A DNA stretch of 64,000 nucleotides from Chlamydiota bacterium (GTDB lineage Bacteria; Chlamydiota; Chlamydiia; Chlamydiales; Rhabdochlamydiaceae). Shown in pieces: positions 1 through 9,772 of the stretch. Below the pieces are notes generated by a model. That model was not told the origin of the DNA. It ran no database searches and saw only the letters and a program-made list of their open reading frames with translations. Position numbers and translations under genes: made by a program. The stretch's first letter is position 1. Each line of letters begins with the position of its first letter. The stretch is taken from contig JABDCQ010000005.1 of the NCBI GenBank assembly GCA_013288075.1, positions 1-64,000 of the forward strand, given 5' to 3'.

Positions 1-696
1 GTAAGAAGCAAATTCTTTACTGCCTGAAAGAGATTCAACAAATGCAGCAATCTTGCTTTCTTCAATTTGTTTTTGAATAAATGCCAAGAAGTGTTCTTCA
101 ATTTGGAATCTGTTTTGCCCAGGAACTTCGACAAGAGTTAGAGGTTTGAGTTGATTTTTTAAGAAATCGTCGATAATCGCTTGTTTGCTATTAAATAATT
201 TTCCTGTGACAGCAGAAGAATATACTATTTTTTTTATCGGTTCTTTGCGCTTTACAATATAGTTTTTAATGACTTCAGGGTCTTCTGAAACATAAAATCT
301 TTTTACTTTAAGGCCGCCCATTCTTTCTTTATTTTCAGGGCAATTGGAAACCCAATCATAAATGGCGTCTTGCGGGTTAGGGTGAGTATTATCTCCGAAT
401 ACTTTTCCTGTGAATGGACAGATATATATTTTTTTTGTCTGTTCATTAACCGCTTGCTGTCCAATTTGGATTTTAATTTCCGTTTCTCTCCAAAGTTTCC
501 CTTGCTCCTCGAGCATTTTTACAAGCTCGTCTTGGCTTTGGTAAATCTTTTTTTCACGTATAAAGAGAACAGGTTTTATATTAAATTTTTTCTCAAGAAA
601 AAAAAGATAAGTTGTAATTAAGTCCGCTTTTTTATTCTTCTTAAGAAATTTTTGTAACTCTTCTTTCAAACTTTCACTAATGACAGCCGATGCCAT
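1..696 (-). CDS. Conserved chlamydial hypothetical protein (possibly DUF2709-like), truncated at the window edge
   Basis: Manual minus-strand translation from ATG at 696 is open to position 1: MASAVISESLKEELQKFLKKNKKADLITTYLFFLEKKFNIKPVLFIREKK...CPFTGKVFGDNTHPNPQDAIYDWVSNCPENKERMGGLKVKRFYVSEDPEVIKNYIVKRKEPIKKIVYSSAVTGKLF... It is absent from the ORF track because it has no in-window stop. The DUF name is from memory. Confidence 0.8.
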   Translation of the reverse strand, partial: MASAVISESLKEELQKFLKKNKKADLITTYLFFLEKKFNIKPVLFIREKKIYQSQDELVKMLEEQGKLWRETEIKIQIGQQAVNEQTKKIYICPFTGKVFGDNTHPNPQDAIYDWVSNCPENKERMGGLKVKRFYVSEDPEVIKNYIVKRKEPIKKIVYSSAVTGKLFNSKQAIIDDFLKNQLKPLTLVEVPGQNRFQIEEHFLAFIQKQIEESKIAAFVESLSGSKEFASY

Positions 697-866
697 TTTT
701 ACCTCAATAAAAATATCTGTGTAATTGGAATCATTGAGGGTACCCCATCTGTTCATTATTTAGCAAGACTCTTTTTTTGCCGAAAAAAAGAAGGTTGATT
801 TAGACTGGAAAAAATGGTATTATCTTCAACAACTTTCAAAAAATTTATCCCAAGCGGAGGATCCTT

Positions 867-1982
867 ATGGTATTAGCTGCACAAGACACTCTAATTCTTG
901 AAGAAATAGAGGTGCCAGAATATGAAAAAGTTATTTTAGCTACCGATGATAGTGTTGGCCTTAAAGGAATTATTTGTATTCATAACACAAGCTTAGGACC
1001 AACGCTTGGGGGCATTAGAATTTACCCTTACGCTAGTTTAGACGATGCTTTAACTGATGCAAAGCGCTTAGCAAGAGGAATGACCCATAAATCAGCTGTT
1101 GCAGGCACAGGGCTTGGCGGAGGAAAAAGTGTGATCATTGCAGATCCTAAAAAGGAAAAGACGCCCGAGCTTTTAGCTGCATTTGGAAAAGCTGTCCATC
1201 GTTTAAAAGGTCTTTATATCTGCGCAGAAGATGTAGGCTGCACAACAGAAGATGTAATGATTATTCAAGGGGTAACTCCTTATGTTGTAGGACTTCCCCA
1301 TGAGAAAAGCAGCGGAAACCCAGCTCCTTTTACAGCTTGGGGCACATATAGAGGGATTCAGTCTGTTCTTAAGCGTATTTTTGATGACGAGAGTGTAAAG
1401 GGACGCACCATTGCTATTCAAGGACTTGGAAGCGTGGGGGCCATTTTGGCTGAAATTTTATTTTGGCATGGAGCCAAACTCATTATTAGCGATATCGATG
1501 AAGCTAAAGCGCGCAAGCTTGCTAAACAATTTAATGCAGAGTATGTACCACCTCACGCTATTTTAGAGGCGGAATGTGATGTTTTAGCCCCTTGTGCAAT
1601 GGGCGGAATAGTGAATGCAGCCTCTATTAAAAAGATGCGCACAAAAGCAATAGCTGGGTGCGCAAACAATCAACTTCTTAAAGATAGCGATGCGGATGAT
1701 CTTTTACGAAGAGGCATTTTATATGCACCTGATTTTGTGATCAATGCAGGCGGTCTTATTAATGTTGTGCAAGAGCTTGAAAAAGAAGGCTACCAGCCCG
1801 CTTTTGCAAGAACTAAAGTGGATCAAATTTATGATCAGCTGATGCTTATTTATGGTGTTGCTGAGCAGAATAAGTTCTCAACACATAAAGCAGCTTTAGA
1901 GATTTGCAGCTACCGTTTAAAATATGGAATTGGCAAAAGATCAACCCCTTTATATTTCCACCACTCTAACCACTCACTTTAA
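867..1982 (+). CDS. ldh: Leucine/Glu/Phe/Val dehydrogenase family (leucine dehydrogenase-like)
   Basis: LGPTLGGIRIYPY, GMTHKSAVAGTGLGGGKSVI, NAD-binding IAIQGLGSVG; GGATCC-like RBS region upstream. Confidence 0.9.
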   Translation: MVLAAQDTLILEEIEVPEYEKVILATDDSVGLKGIICIHNTSLGPTLGGIRIYPYASLDDALTDAKRLARGMTHKSAVAGTGLGGGKSVIIADPKKEKTPELLAAFGKAVHRLKGLYICAEDVGCTTEDVMIIQGVTPYVVGLPHEKSSGNPAPFTAWGTYRGIQSVLKRIFDDESVKGRTIAIQGLGSVGAILAEILFWHGAKLIISDIDEAKARKLAKQFNAEYVPPHAILEAECDVLAPCAMGGIVNAASIKKMRTKAIAGCANNQLLKDSDADDLLRRGILYAPDFVINAGGLINVVQELEKEGYQPAFARTKVDQIYDQLMLIYGVAEQNKFSTHKAALEICSYRLKYGIGKRSTPLYFHHSNHSL

Positions 1983-2148
1983 GACCTTTTGCATAATTAA
2001 GGTTCTGTCGATTTTCGGGTTCTTTTGAGCCGTTTTTCGATTCAAATGACAGGGGTAATATCGCGTGGATATGGCCCCTGTCATTTGAATCGAAAAACGG
2101 CCAAAATAATCCCGAAAATCGACGAACCCTTAATTATACAAGAGGTCT
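1981..2148. repeat. Long inverted repeat filling the whole ldh-argS intergenic space
   Basis: Left arm agaccttttgcataattaaggttctgtcgattttcggg...gccgtttttcgattcaaatgacaggg; right arm ccctgtcatttgaatcgaaaaacggcc...cccgaaaatcgacgaacccttaattatacaagaggtct, ending next to the argS ATG (2149). Confidence 0.9.
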
Positions 2149-3900
2149 ATGACTAATTTAAATCAGGCTTTAGCGGAAAAGGTAAGAGTTGCTCTTTTAA
2201 AAGCTTATGGGGAAGAAAAGGATTTACTTCCCTCTTTTCTTGAACCTGAAATTACGCAAAGCACTCAGGCGCAGTTTGGACATTATCAGTGTAATAATGC
2301 CCTAAAGCTTGGAAAAGCTCTTCAGCTTAATCCTCGTCTTGTAGCAGAAAAAATTATCTCTCTTATAGATCCTAGCGGAATTAGTAAGCTTGAAGTAGCA
2401 GGTGCCGGATTTATCAATATTACTTTAGATGCTTCTTTTTTAGCGCATCAGGTAGAAACTCTTTTAAAAGATGCTCATTTAGGGATTGATTTAGCTAATC
2501 CTCCTCAAAAAATTATCGTTGAATTTTCCTCTCCAAATGTTGCCAAAGATCTTCATGTAGGCCATTTACGCTCTACCATTATAGGCGATGCTCTTGCTAG
2601 ATTATTTACATTTCTAGGCCACCATGTTTTAAGGCTTAATCATATAGGGGATTGGGGCACTCAGTTTGGAATGCTTATCGCTTACATGCAAGAAAGCGCC
2701 CCTGAGGTTATAGAAGGAAAAGTGGATACCGATATTACTTCTCTTATGACTTGGTACAAAGCCTCCAAAAAGAAATTCGACGAAGATCCTGAATTTAAAA
2801 AACGCGCTCAGTTAGAGGTTGTACGTTTGCAGGGGGGAAATCCAGAATCCTTAAAAGCTTGGAAGATGATCTGTGCGATATCGCGCAAGACTTACAATGA
2901 AATATATTCCCTCTTAAATGTGAAAATTGAAGAGAGAGGAGAATCTTTTTATAATCCTTTCTTAGAAGATGTGGTAGCTGATCTAGAAAAAAAAGGGATG
3001 ATTACGATTTCTGATGGAGCAAAATGCGTATTTCTTGAAGGCTTTAAAACGCGTGAAGACACCCCTTTACCCATGATTGTGCAAAAAGCTGATGGGGGCT
3101 ATAACTACGATACAACGGACATGGCAGCAGTGCGTCACCGCATTTTTGTTGAAAAAGCCGATCGTATTATTGTTCTTACAGACTTAGGCCAATCTTTGCA
3201 CTTTCAGATGATTATCAAAGCTTGCCAAAAAGCTGGATATCTCGACCCCATTAAACCGCAAATGGATCATGTGGCATTTGGCGTAGTGCTTGGAGCCGAT
3301 GGGAAAAAATTCAAAACACGCTCAGGCAAGACAGAAAAGCTCATTGATTTACTCCAAGAGGCAGTAGCTAAAGCTAAAGAAGCAATTAAAGAGCGCCTAC
3401 CCGATCTTAGTGAAAAGGAACTCGAAGACTCTGCGTTAAAACTCGGAATTGGAGCTGTAAAATACGCCGATCTTTCTTGTAATAGAATAAAAGATTACGT
3501 ATTTAGCTACGACAAAATGCTCAGGTTCGAAGGAAATACAGCGCCCTTTTTACTATATGCTTATGTCCGAGTAAACGGCATTAAAAGAAAGGTCGGTAAA
3601 GATATTAGAGAGGTGATGAAGCGGGCCCACATTACTCTTACTCAACCTGCAGAAATCTCTCTTGCCCTTCATATTAGACAGTTTGGAGAAGCACTTGATG
3701 CAGCGGCACGTGAACTACTTCCTAATAGACTCACAGATTATCTCTATACCCTTGCAGAAAAATTCCACCACTTTTTCCATGAGTGCCGCGTAGAAGGAAC
3801 TCCTGAAGAAGAAAGCCGCCTCCTTCTTTGCGAAGCAACAGCCAGAGTCTTAAATCAAGGACTAAATATCCTTGGCCTTGAACCCCTCGAGCGCATGTAA
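2149..3900 (+). CDS. argS: Arginine--tRNA ligase
   Basis: FSSPNVAKDLHVGHLRSTIIGDALAR (HIGH motif), GVVLGADGKKFKTRSG, C-terminal DALR-type anticodon-binding domain. Confidence 0.97.
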   Translation: MTNLNQALAEKVRVALLKAYGEEKDLLPSFLEPEITQSTQAQFGHYQCNNALKLGKALQLNPRLVAEKIISLIDPSGISKLEVAGAGFINITLDASFLAHQVETLLKDAHLGIDLANPPQKIIVEFSSPNVAKDLHVGHLRSTIIGDALARLFTFLGHHVLRLNHIGDWGTQFGMLIAYMQESAPEVIEGKVDTDITSLMTWYKASKKKFDEDPEFKKRAQLEVVRLQGGNPESLKAWKMICAISRKTYNEIYSLLNVKIEERGESFYNPFLEDVVADLEKKGMITISDGAKCVFLEGFKTREDTPLPMIVQKADGGYNYDTTDMAAVRHRIFVEKADRIIVLTDLGQSLHFQMIIKACQKAGYLDPIKPQMDHVAFGVVLGADGKKFKTRSGKTEKLIDLLQEAVAKAKEAIKERLPDLSEKELEDSALKLGIGAVKYADLSCNRIKDYVFSYDKMLRFEGNTAPFLLYAYVRVNGIKRKVGKDIREVMKRAHITLTQPAEISLALHIRQFGEALDAAARELLPNRLTDYLYTLAEKFHHFFHECRVEGTPEEESRLLLCEATARVLNQGLNILGLEPLERM

Positions 3901-3903
3901 TCT

Positions 3904-5289
3904 CTAAATGATTGTTTTGATTCTTTCAAAAAAGACGGGAGGGATGTTGTGTTCTTGATAGACTTGATTGAATCGATCTTCGATAAGGGCCCAGTTTTTA
4001 TCTTTTTTTAAAACTTCATTTTTAAAAATATCGAGCATTTTTCCTTGCAACCCCTTTTCAATGCATTTTTTCATGAATAACTGACACTCCTCAATATTAC
4101 CTATACACTCAAAAGAACGGTGACCTTCTATCCCTGTCATATTTTTATAATGCATAATGAGGTCTTCATCATCAAAAGGGTTTACCCCAAAAATTTGATC
4201 TACAAGAGATTTTTCAAAATGTGCAAGATAACCAAGCCAAACATAGGCGCATTTGGGACATTTTTTACACCACGGTTTATCTACGTTGCAGGAATGAGAA
4301 TTTTTAATAAATTCTGGGTAGTTTGCAATGTGGCTAAAAATTCTATAATCATAAATGGGCTTTAAGATACTAAAAAATTTAAAGTTTTTAATAAGAGATC
4401 GATGAATGAACTCCTGAAAGAAGATTTCAGCCTCTAAACTTTTCACCCATTGATGATTTACTTCTCCTTGAATGCCTTCCCAATATAAATTCCCCGTATC
4501 AGAGCTTTTTTCATTGGCAAAACATAGTGTGTTATATTGATTAAACAACATGACAGGTAGTGCTTCGAAGATGCATTCGGGAATGCCTAAAGTAAATGCA
4601 CCTTTTAACTCTTTGTAATAGAGGTTCATAAAAGGGCTTTCTGTAAAGTCATCGTAGACAGATACTTTATGACATTTAACTGGGGAGGCGTGCTGTAATA
4701 ATTTGGAACAGAGTTCCTGTTGGTGTTTTGAGCTGCCATACTCGGGACGACTCCATTGGTAAACAGCGTAGCTAAGATTGGATTTCTCAAGAAGCTTCAT
4801 TGCAAGAAGACTATCTTTACCTCCTCCATTTCCCACTAAAATGGGTTCATGGGCTTCACTCTGATCGATAGACAATGTTGTATTCTCATTATCAGATAGC
4901 TTTTCATGAATAAAAATTGGCTTGTATTCATTTCCTATTCTATTTTCATATTTGCACTGTGTGTAAGCATGTTGAAAAGTTTTTAGGAAAAATTCTAATG
5001 TTTCTTGAGAGAGATGTGATGAAATGAGCGTAAAATCTATTTTAGCAGGGAACAAGGAGCAATATTTAAATGTTTCACAAACTGCAATATGTGCATATAT
5101 TTTGTTGAGCAATGTATCATTGTAGCGATTGCTTAACTGAAATAAATCAACATCAGGATAATAAATCTTTGTCTGGAAGGTATAATCATCGACTTGATGC
5201 ATAATTTCTAGGTGAAATTGAAAAGTTTTTAGACTTACTATTTTAACACAATTTGGGAAAGTTTTTTTATGCATTTTTATTCCTAACAA
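3904..5289 (-). CDS. PP-loop ATPase-like protein, resembling MurL (UDP-MurNAc-L-Ala-L-Glu epimerase) family
   Basis: PP-loop-like motif ILVGNGGGKDSLLAMKLLEKS; ANEKSSDTGNLYWEGIQGEVNHQWVKSLEAE; C-terminal Cys cluster CNVDKPWCKKCPKC. MurL resemblance is from memory of family motifs. Overlaps the next gene by 7 nt. Confidence 0.6.
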   Translation of the reverse strand: MLGIKMHKKTFPNCVKIVSLKTFQFHLEIMHQVDDYTFQTKIYYPDVDLFQLSNRYNDTLLNKIYAHIAVCETFKYCSLFPAKIDFTLISSHLSQETLEFFLKTFQHAYTQCKYENRIGNEYKPIFIHEKLSDNENTTLSIDQSEAHEPILVGNGGGKDSLLAMKLLEKSNLSYAVYQWSRPEYGSSKHQQELCSKLLQHASPVKCHKVSVYDDFTESPFMNLYYKELKGAFTLGIPECIFEALPVMLFNQYNTLCFANEKSSDTGNLYWEGIQGEVNHQWVKSLEAEIFFQEFIHRSLIKNFKFFSILKPIYDYRIFSHIANYPEFIKNSHSCNVDKPWCKKCPKCAYVWLGYLAHFEKSLVDQIFGVNPFDDEDLIMHYKNMTGIEGHRSFECIGNIEECQLFMKKCIEKGLQGKMLDIFKNEVLKKDKNWALIEDRFNQVYQEHNIPPVFFERIKTII

Positions 5290-6584
5290 AGGCCAAAGGG
5301 GGGCTTACACTGCATTTTCTTTTTGTTTATTTGGTCTGTTTGTAAAATAGGGGCAAAGTGACTTTGTACAATAGGGAAATCCCATGTATTTTCCAAAATA
5401 ACATTTGCAGCTAGGCGCCCAATTTCATCTGAACCGCGTGCGCCATGTCCATTTCCTCCGACAACTACATTTAAACTGCTATCTTCATTTAATGGGCCAA
5501 TATAGGGGTGATGAGAGGGAGTTTTCTCAATAATACAACAGGCTTCACGAATGGATACCGGCTTGAGGGTGGGCATAAGCATCTGTTGCATTTTCATTAG
5601 AAAGTCACGTTGTTGTTTTGTGATTTTTTGTTCGATATACCATTGTCTCATTTTTTCTAGGGTATGAAGCTCTTCCACAATGGGTTGCATTCCAGGTCCT
5701 ATACGAGCGTACCATTTGCCATCAGGGTATTCAATCGGAGGAAGCAAGTAAATCGACATATTTTCATTACCTGTATCTTCTGGGTCAACTGTAATAGTAG
5801 TAGGCATTTTCTTAAAGCTTTCAAGGTTTTCTTGCTCTACTTCAAAAAGAAGATTTGGCTCTGTAAATGCATGCAATGCAAGATGATATCCGTTTGGCAA
5901 AAGTGCGTTATGATTTATGAATGCACCCGCTGCGATCAATATTTTTTTTGCATAAATTTCATTTGATTTTCCATCCTCTGATATATGTAATTGCCATAGA
6001 TCGGATGATTTATCCTTTTTAACTTTCTTAACAGAACACCTTAAAAGAATCCCTCCGGTGCTCTCAAAAAGAGAGATCTGTGCTGATACTAGTTTTCGTG
6101 GGTTTAAATATCCTGCCATTCGATCTTCGAAGAGTCCTTCTACACCTCCCGATAACTTTGGCACTTTAAGGCAGGGCCAATGATCTTCGATAGATTTAGC
6201 AGTCATTGTTTTGACAGGAATAAGATTGGCCTCGCACTGCCTTAGTATAGATTGAGTGCGATTAGCGATTGTTTTTGCCATTAATACAAGAGATCCTTTC
6301 TCGTAAAAGAAAGGAATTCCTGACTCTGCTTCAATATCGCGAAACCGATTTAAAGATCTTGAATCTGTTGCAGCCCATACCTCATCCCACCCTAAGCGCC
6401 TTGTTATTCTAGCTTGGTCGTAGTAGGCTCCAAATGATTGCTGAGAAGATGCGATTTGTTGACTGATTGGTTCATCAGGACCAATCAGTGCCACGTTTGC
6501 CCCATTTTTTCTTAAGTATTTAGCTGCGGCAGAGCCAAACATACCGGCGCCAACGACTATAATATCAAAGTAAGATTGTTTCAT
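5283..6584 (-). CDS. FAD-dependent oxidoreductase, DAO/sarcosine oxidase-like family
   Basis: N-terminal FDIIVVGAGMFGSAAAKYLRKNGANVALIGP dinucleotide-binding motif; C-terminal VVVGGNGHGARGSDEIGRLAANVI typical of the DAO fold. Confidence 0.85.
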   Translation of the reverse strand: MKQSYFDIIVVGAGMFGSAAAKYLRKNGANVALIGPDEPISQQIASSQQSFGAYYDQARITRRLGWDEVWAATDSRSLNRFRDIEAESGIPFFYEKGSLVLMAKTIANRTQSILRQCEANLIPVKTMTAKSIEDHWPCLKVPKLSGGVEGLFEDRMAGYLNPRKLVSAQISLFESTGGILLRCSVKKVKKDKSSDLWQLHISEDGKSNEIYAKKILIAAGAFINHNALLPNGYHLALHAFTEPNLLFEVEQENLESFKKMPTTITVDPEDTGNENMSIYLLPPIEYPDGKWYARIGPGMQPIVEELHTLEKMRQWYIEQKITKQQRDFLMKMQQMLMPTLKPVSIREACCIIEKTPSHHPYIGPLNEDSSLNVVVGGNGHGARGSDEIGRLAANVILENTWDFPIVQSHFAPILQTDQINKKKMQCKPPFGLC

Positions 6585-6751
6585 AGAGCGTATACCTTAA
6601 TAAAATCCTTATTTTTAAGGCAATGTTATGTTAAGAATAATAAAATATGTTAACTAATATATTTGATATTTTTAGTTTGGAGAATTTGAGATTGTTTGCT
6701 AGTTTAGGAATCGGAATTTTTTGTTCCATTCAGTAAAAAAAAGGTAAAGAA

Positions 6752-8476
6752 ATGAAAAAAAATCTACTCTTCTTGCTCACATGTTTGCTAAGCTTTTGTG
6801 GAGCTACTTCTAGCTCAATTTCGGTTGATGTTCCGGTAAATTGTAAAACCTCGATCATTGGAGGTGGGATTGTTGGCTCTCTTGAGTCTTATTATGCTTA
6901 TAAGGACGCTGAAAAAAATGGCAGAAGAATTTGTATTACCGTTTATGAGAAAGGCAATTCTTTTGATTCATCGGGTATAGGTCAACCTTCTACAAACACT
7001 TCGTATAATATTGTACCAAGCCTCACTATTGATGAAATCTTAAGTGTAGTTCCTCGTGGTTCCCAATTAGTTGAAAAATTAGCTGTTCTTTTTAGCGAGC
7101 CTGGAGGAATTCGTATAGATGATGTAAGAGGGGTTAATGACTCTCTTTCTGCAGTTAATTTTAAAGAATCTGTAGCAATTTATGGCTCTAATAAAAATCA
7201 TGATGATCGTACATTGGCTTTATTAATGCTTGGCAAAAGAAGCATGGATTTATGGCAACAAATGTATGATGAAGGAGATGAAGAGCTTAAAAGCATTTTG
7301 GAATTGTCTAACTTCAATCCTTGCCGAGAGCCAAGAGATGGATCTAAAAAGGTTTTACATGATGGATATCGCATTGATTTAATCTATGGTATCGCAAATG
7401 CAGAAGAGCGTGCCATGAGCATGCAAGCTGATTATGAAAAATTAGGATACAAAAACTGCAGAATTCTATCTCCAGATGAAGTTATCGCAATTGATCCTTA
7501 TTTAGCGGATTTTTGCGATAATCATTCTGATGTAGATGTGAATAGCCTCCGCGTTTGGAAAAAGGACAGCGTTGCTTTATGGAGACCTGGAGGTTGCATT
7601 GACACGCGCACTTTTTTACCCAAATTTTTTGCTTACATGAAGAAAGTAATGGGTCAATATACAGATTCCAATGGTGAAATCCAAGATTGCTTTCAGCTTC
7701 AGTTTGGAAAGGAAGTAGTAGGTGTAGAATTCGATACTGAGTCAGAGAACCTCTCTATGATTGGATTAAAATTTAGCGATGGAACATACGAGCTGAATAA
7801 TCCATTAGCTCTTGATTCTCGTTATGTATTTTGTCTTGGAGAAGCTATTGGAACTCTTGATAAATTAGGGTTTAATGAGCCGGCTTTTGCAGGTTTTGCA
7901 GGAGCTTCACTCTTGATCTCCATCCCCCTTCCAAATGATCAGATTGAGATGTATAAGAACTTTTCTCATTGCATGGAAGTACATAACGAAGGGATTGTTT
8001 TGGCTTGGCAAGCTAGATGTAAAGAAGACAATATTTTTATTGGAGTAGCTGGCACAAAGGCGTTTTATGGCGATAAACAACCAAATAAAGATGAAGATTT
8101 TGCAAAAAATAGAAATCTTCTGCAGTTAAATATGGTCAATGATGTTTTGCCTGAATTTATCTCGTTAGCTTGTGGATATGATACGAAAGGAAAGGAGATA
8201 TTGGCTGAAGAATTGTCTTCTTTAGAGGATAAAGGTCTTGCATGCCGCTTTGCAGGAAGAAGAGCTGTAGCTTATGATGGTTTTCCAACAATAGGCCTGC
8301 TTTATTGCAAAGGACGCAAAGTAACCAATGCGCGTTGTACAACGCATCTTGGTTCAGGAGGAGTTTCCTTTGGTCCTGGAGCAGTTTTTATCAGTCGCAG
8401 TGCGGAAGCAGGCTCTAATGATGCTTTTGTTCAAAAGGTTTTAACATACGCCGATTCAAGACGTATTGCTGAGTAA
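6752..8476 (+). CDS. Exported FAD-dependent oxidoreductase (DAO superfamily)
   Basis: Sec-type signal MKKNLLFLLTCLLSFCGATSS followed by CKTSIIGGGIVGSLESYYAY Rossmann motif; C-terminal GRRAVAYDGFPTIGLL...TTHLGSGGVSFGPG. Confidence 0.8.
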   Translation: MKKNLLFLLTCLLSFCGATSSSISVDVPVNCKTSIIGGGIVGSLESYYAYKDAEKNGRRICITVYEKGNSFDSSGIGQPSTNTSYNIVPSLTIDEILSVVPRGSQLVEKLAVLFSEPGGIRIDDVRGVNDSLSAVNFKESVAIYGSNKNHDDRTLALLMLGKRSMDLWQQMYDEGDEELKSILELSNFNPCREPRDGSKKVLHDGYRIDLIYGIANAEERAMSMQADYEKLGYKNCRILSPDEVIAIDPYLADFCDNHSDVDVNSLRVWKKDSVALWRPGGCIDTRTFLPKFFAYMKKVMGQYTDSNGEIQDCFQLQFGKEVVGVEFDTESENLSMIGLKFSDGTYELNNPLALDSRYVFCLGEAIGTLDKLGFNEPAFAGFAGASLLISIPLPNDQIEMYKNFSHCMEVHNEGIVLAWQARCKEDNIFIGVAGTKAFYGDKQPNKDEDFAKNRNLLQLNMVNDVLPEFISLACGYDTKGKEILAEELSSLEDKGLACRFAGRRAVAYDGFPTIGLLYCKGRKVTNARCTTHLGSGGVSFGPGAVFISRSAEAGSNDAFVQKVLTYADSRRIAE

Positions 8477-8574
8477 ATAACTTAAGGGAGTCTCGCAGCC
8501 GCAACTGTTAGACTCCTCTTTAGTAAAGAGGTCTAATGCTGAACTTTTTTATTTTTTTGATTCTTTTTACTCCT

Positions 8575-9534
8575 CTAAAATAACGGGGTTTTGTGGGCTT
8601 CGCCGGGCATTTCTTGGACGTATTTTGGTACGGCGTAGCCCGGAAGGATGGCCATGAGTTTTTTTATAAGAATGGCGCCTTGGTCAGGGTCTACCTCAAA
8701 ATGAGAGGACCCAGCTACCTTATCTAATTGATGGAGGTAGTAGGGAAGGATTCCTTGATCGGTAAGTTTTTCTGATAATTCTTTTAGAGTCGCTACATTA
8801 TTATTCACATCTTTTAGAAGAACGGATTGGTTTAAAAGAAGAATTCCTAATTTTTGTAGTTTTTTTAAGGCAGTAAAAATATCTGCATCGAGTTCTTTTG
8901 GGTGGTTGGTATGGATAATGAAGACGATTTGAGGGCGCATTTTTTCTAAGATATGAAGCAACTCTTCATCGATTCTTTCAGGAATTCCTATAGGGAAGCG
9001 GCTATGAAAGCGGATTTTTTTTATGTGGGCAATAGAAGAGAGTTCTTTGAGTAGTGCTTCAAGGCGTTCGTTGCTAAGAGAAAGGGGGTCTCCACCGCTT
9101 AAAATAATTTCTGCTAGGCTTGTATCTGCGCGGATGAGTTCAAGCTCTTTTTCAAAGGATTTTTCTTTTGTGTCGTAATCGAAATTCTTTCTAAAACAGT
9201 ATCTGCAGTGCATGGCGCACGCACTTGTACACACAAGAAGAGCTCTTCCTTCATATTTATGGAGTAATTTATTCTCTTTGCGAAAGACGCCATCTTGTAC
9301 AGGATCTAGAGTAAATCCCTTTTTTTCTTCTAGTTCCAAAAGACTTGGCAAAAATTGTTTTAAGATGGGGTCATTAATATTATTTTTTTCAATTTTGCTC
9401 GCTAACCTGAAGGGAAGATTCAAAGGAAACTTAGGGTTTTTCAAAATAAAACTATGATCGCTAAACTCAAGAAACTGTAAAAGTTTCTCCCAATTAGTAA
9501 AGTTTTGCAGTTGAATCTGGCGCCAGTTACCCAT
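8575..9534 (-). CDS. Lysine 2,3-aminomutase-like radical SAM protein (KamA/EpmB family)
   Basis: Radical SAM motif CAMHCRYCFRKNF; EIILSGGDPLSL; TNHPKELD. The ORF track extends to 9789, but residues before MGNWRQIQLQNF translate an intergenic inverted repeat; the ATG at 9534 is the likely start. Confidence 0.88.
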   Translation of the reverse strand: MGNWRQIQLQNFTNWEKLLQFLEFSDHSFILKNPKFPLNLPFRLASKIEKNNINDPILKQFLPSLLELEEKKGFTLDPVQDGVFRKENKLLHKYEGRALLVCTSACAMHCRYCFRKNFDYDTKEKSFEKELELIRADTSLAEIILSGGDPLSLSNERLEALLKELSSIAHIKKIRFHSRFPIGIPERIDEELLHILEKMRPQIVFIIHTNHPKELDADIFTALKKLQKLGILLLNQSVLLKDVNNNVATLKELSEKLTDQGILPYYLHQLDKVAGSSHFEVDPDQGAILIKKLMAILPGYAVPKYVQEMPGEAHKTPLF

Positions 9535-9620
9535 TATACCCTTATAAAAGGGCCACATTATCCAACAAACCCCCCAAAAACACCACCTAAAAAACTCGAG
9601 GAAAAGAAACAGAGAGGATG

Positions 9621-9757
9621 ATCTCTTTCTTCTTCTCTGTGGTTTCTTCCCTCTGTGGTTAATCTTCTGGCTAACCCGAATAGGCAACGACTTAGCTAAG
9701 ATATAAACCACAGAGACAAGAAACCACAGAGGAAGAAAGAGAGAGAGAGAGAGAGAA
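9621..9757. repeat. Family A inverted repeat, copy A1 (loop class 1)
   Basis: tcttctctgtggtttcttccctctgtggtt ... aaccacagagacaagaaaccacagaggaaga. Confidence 0.93.
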
Positions 9758-9772
9758 AAATATTCTCTTTGT

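Noticed and set aside
370-621. 83-aa plus-strand ORF in the track
   Set aside because: Antisense to the well-supported minus-strand chlamydial hypothetical (1-696); low-complexity translation.
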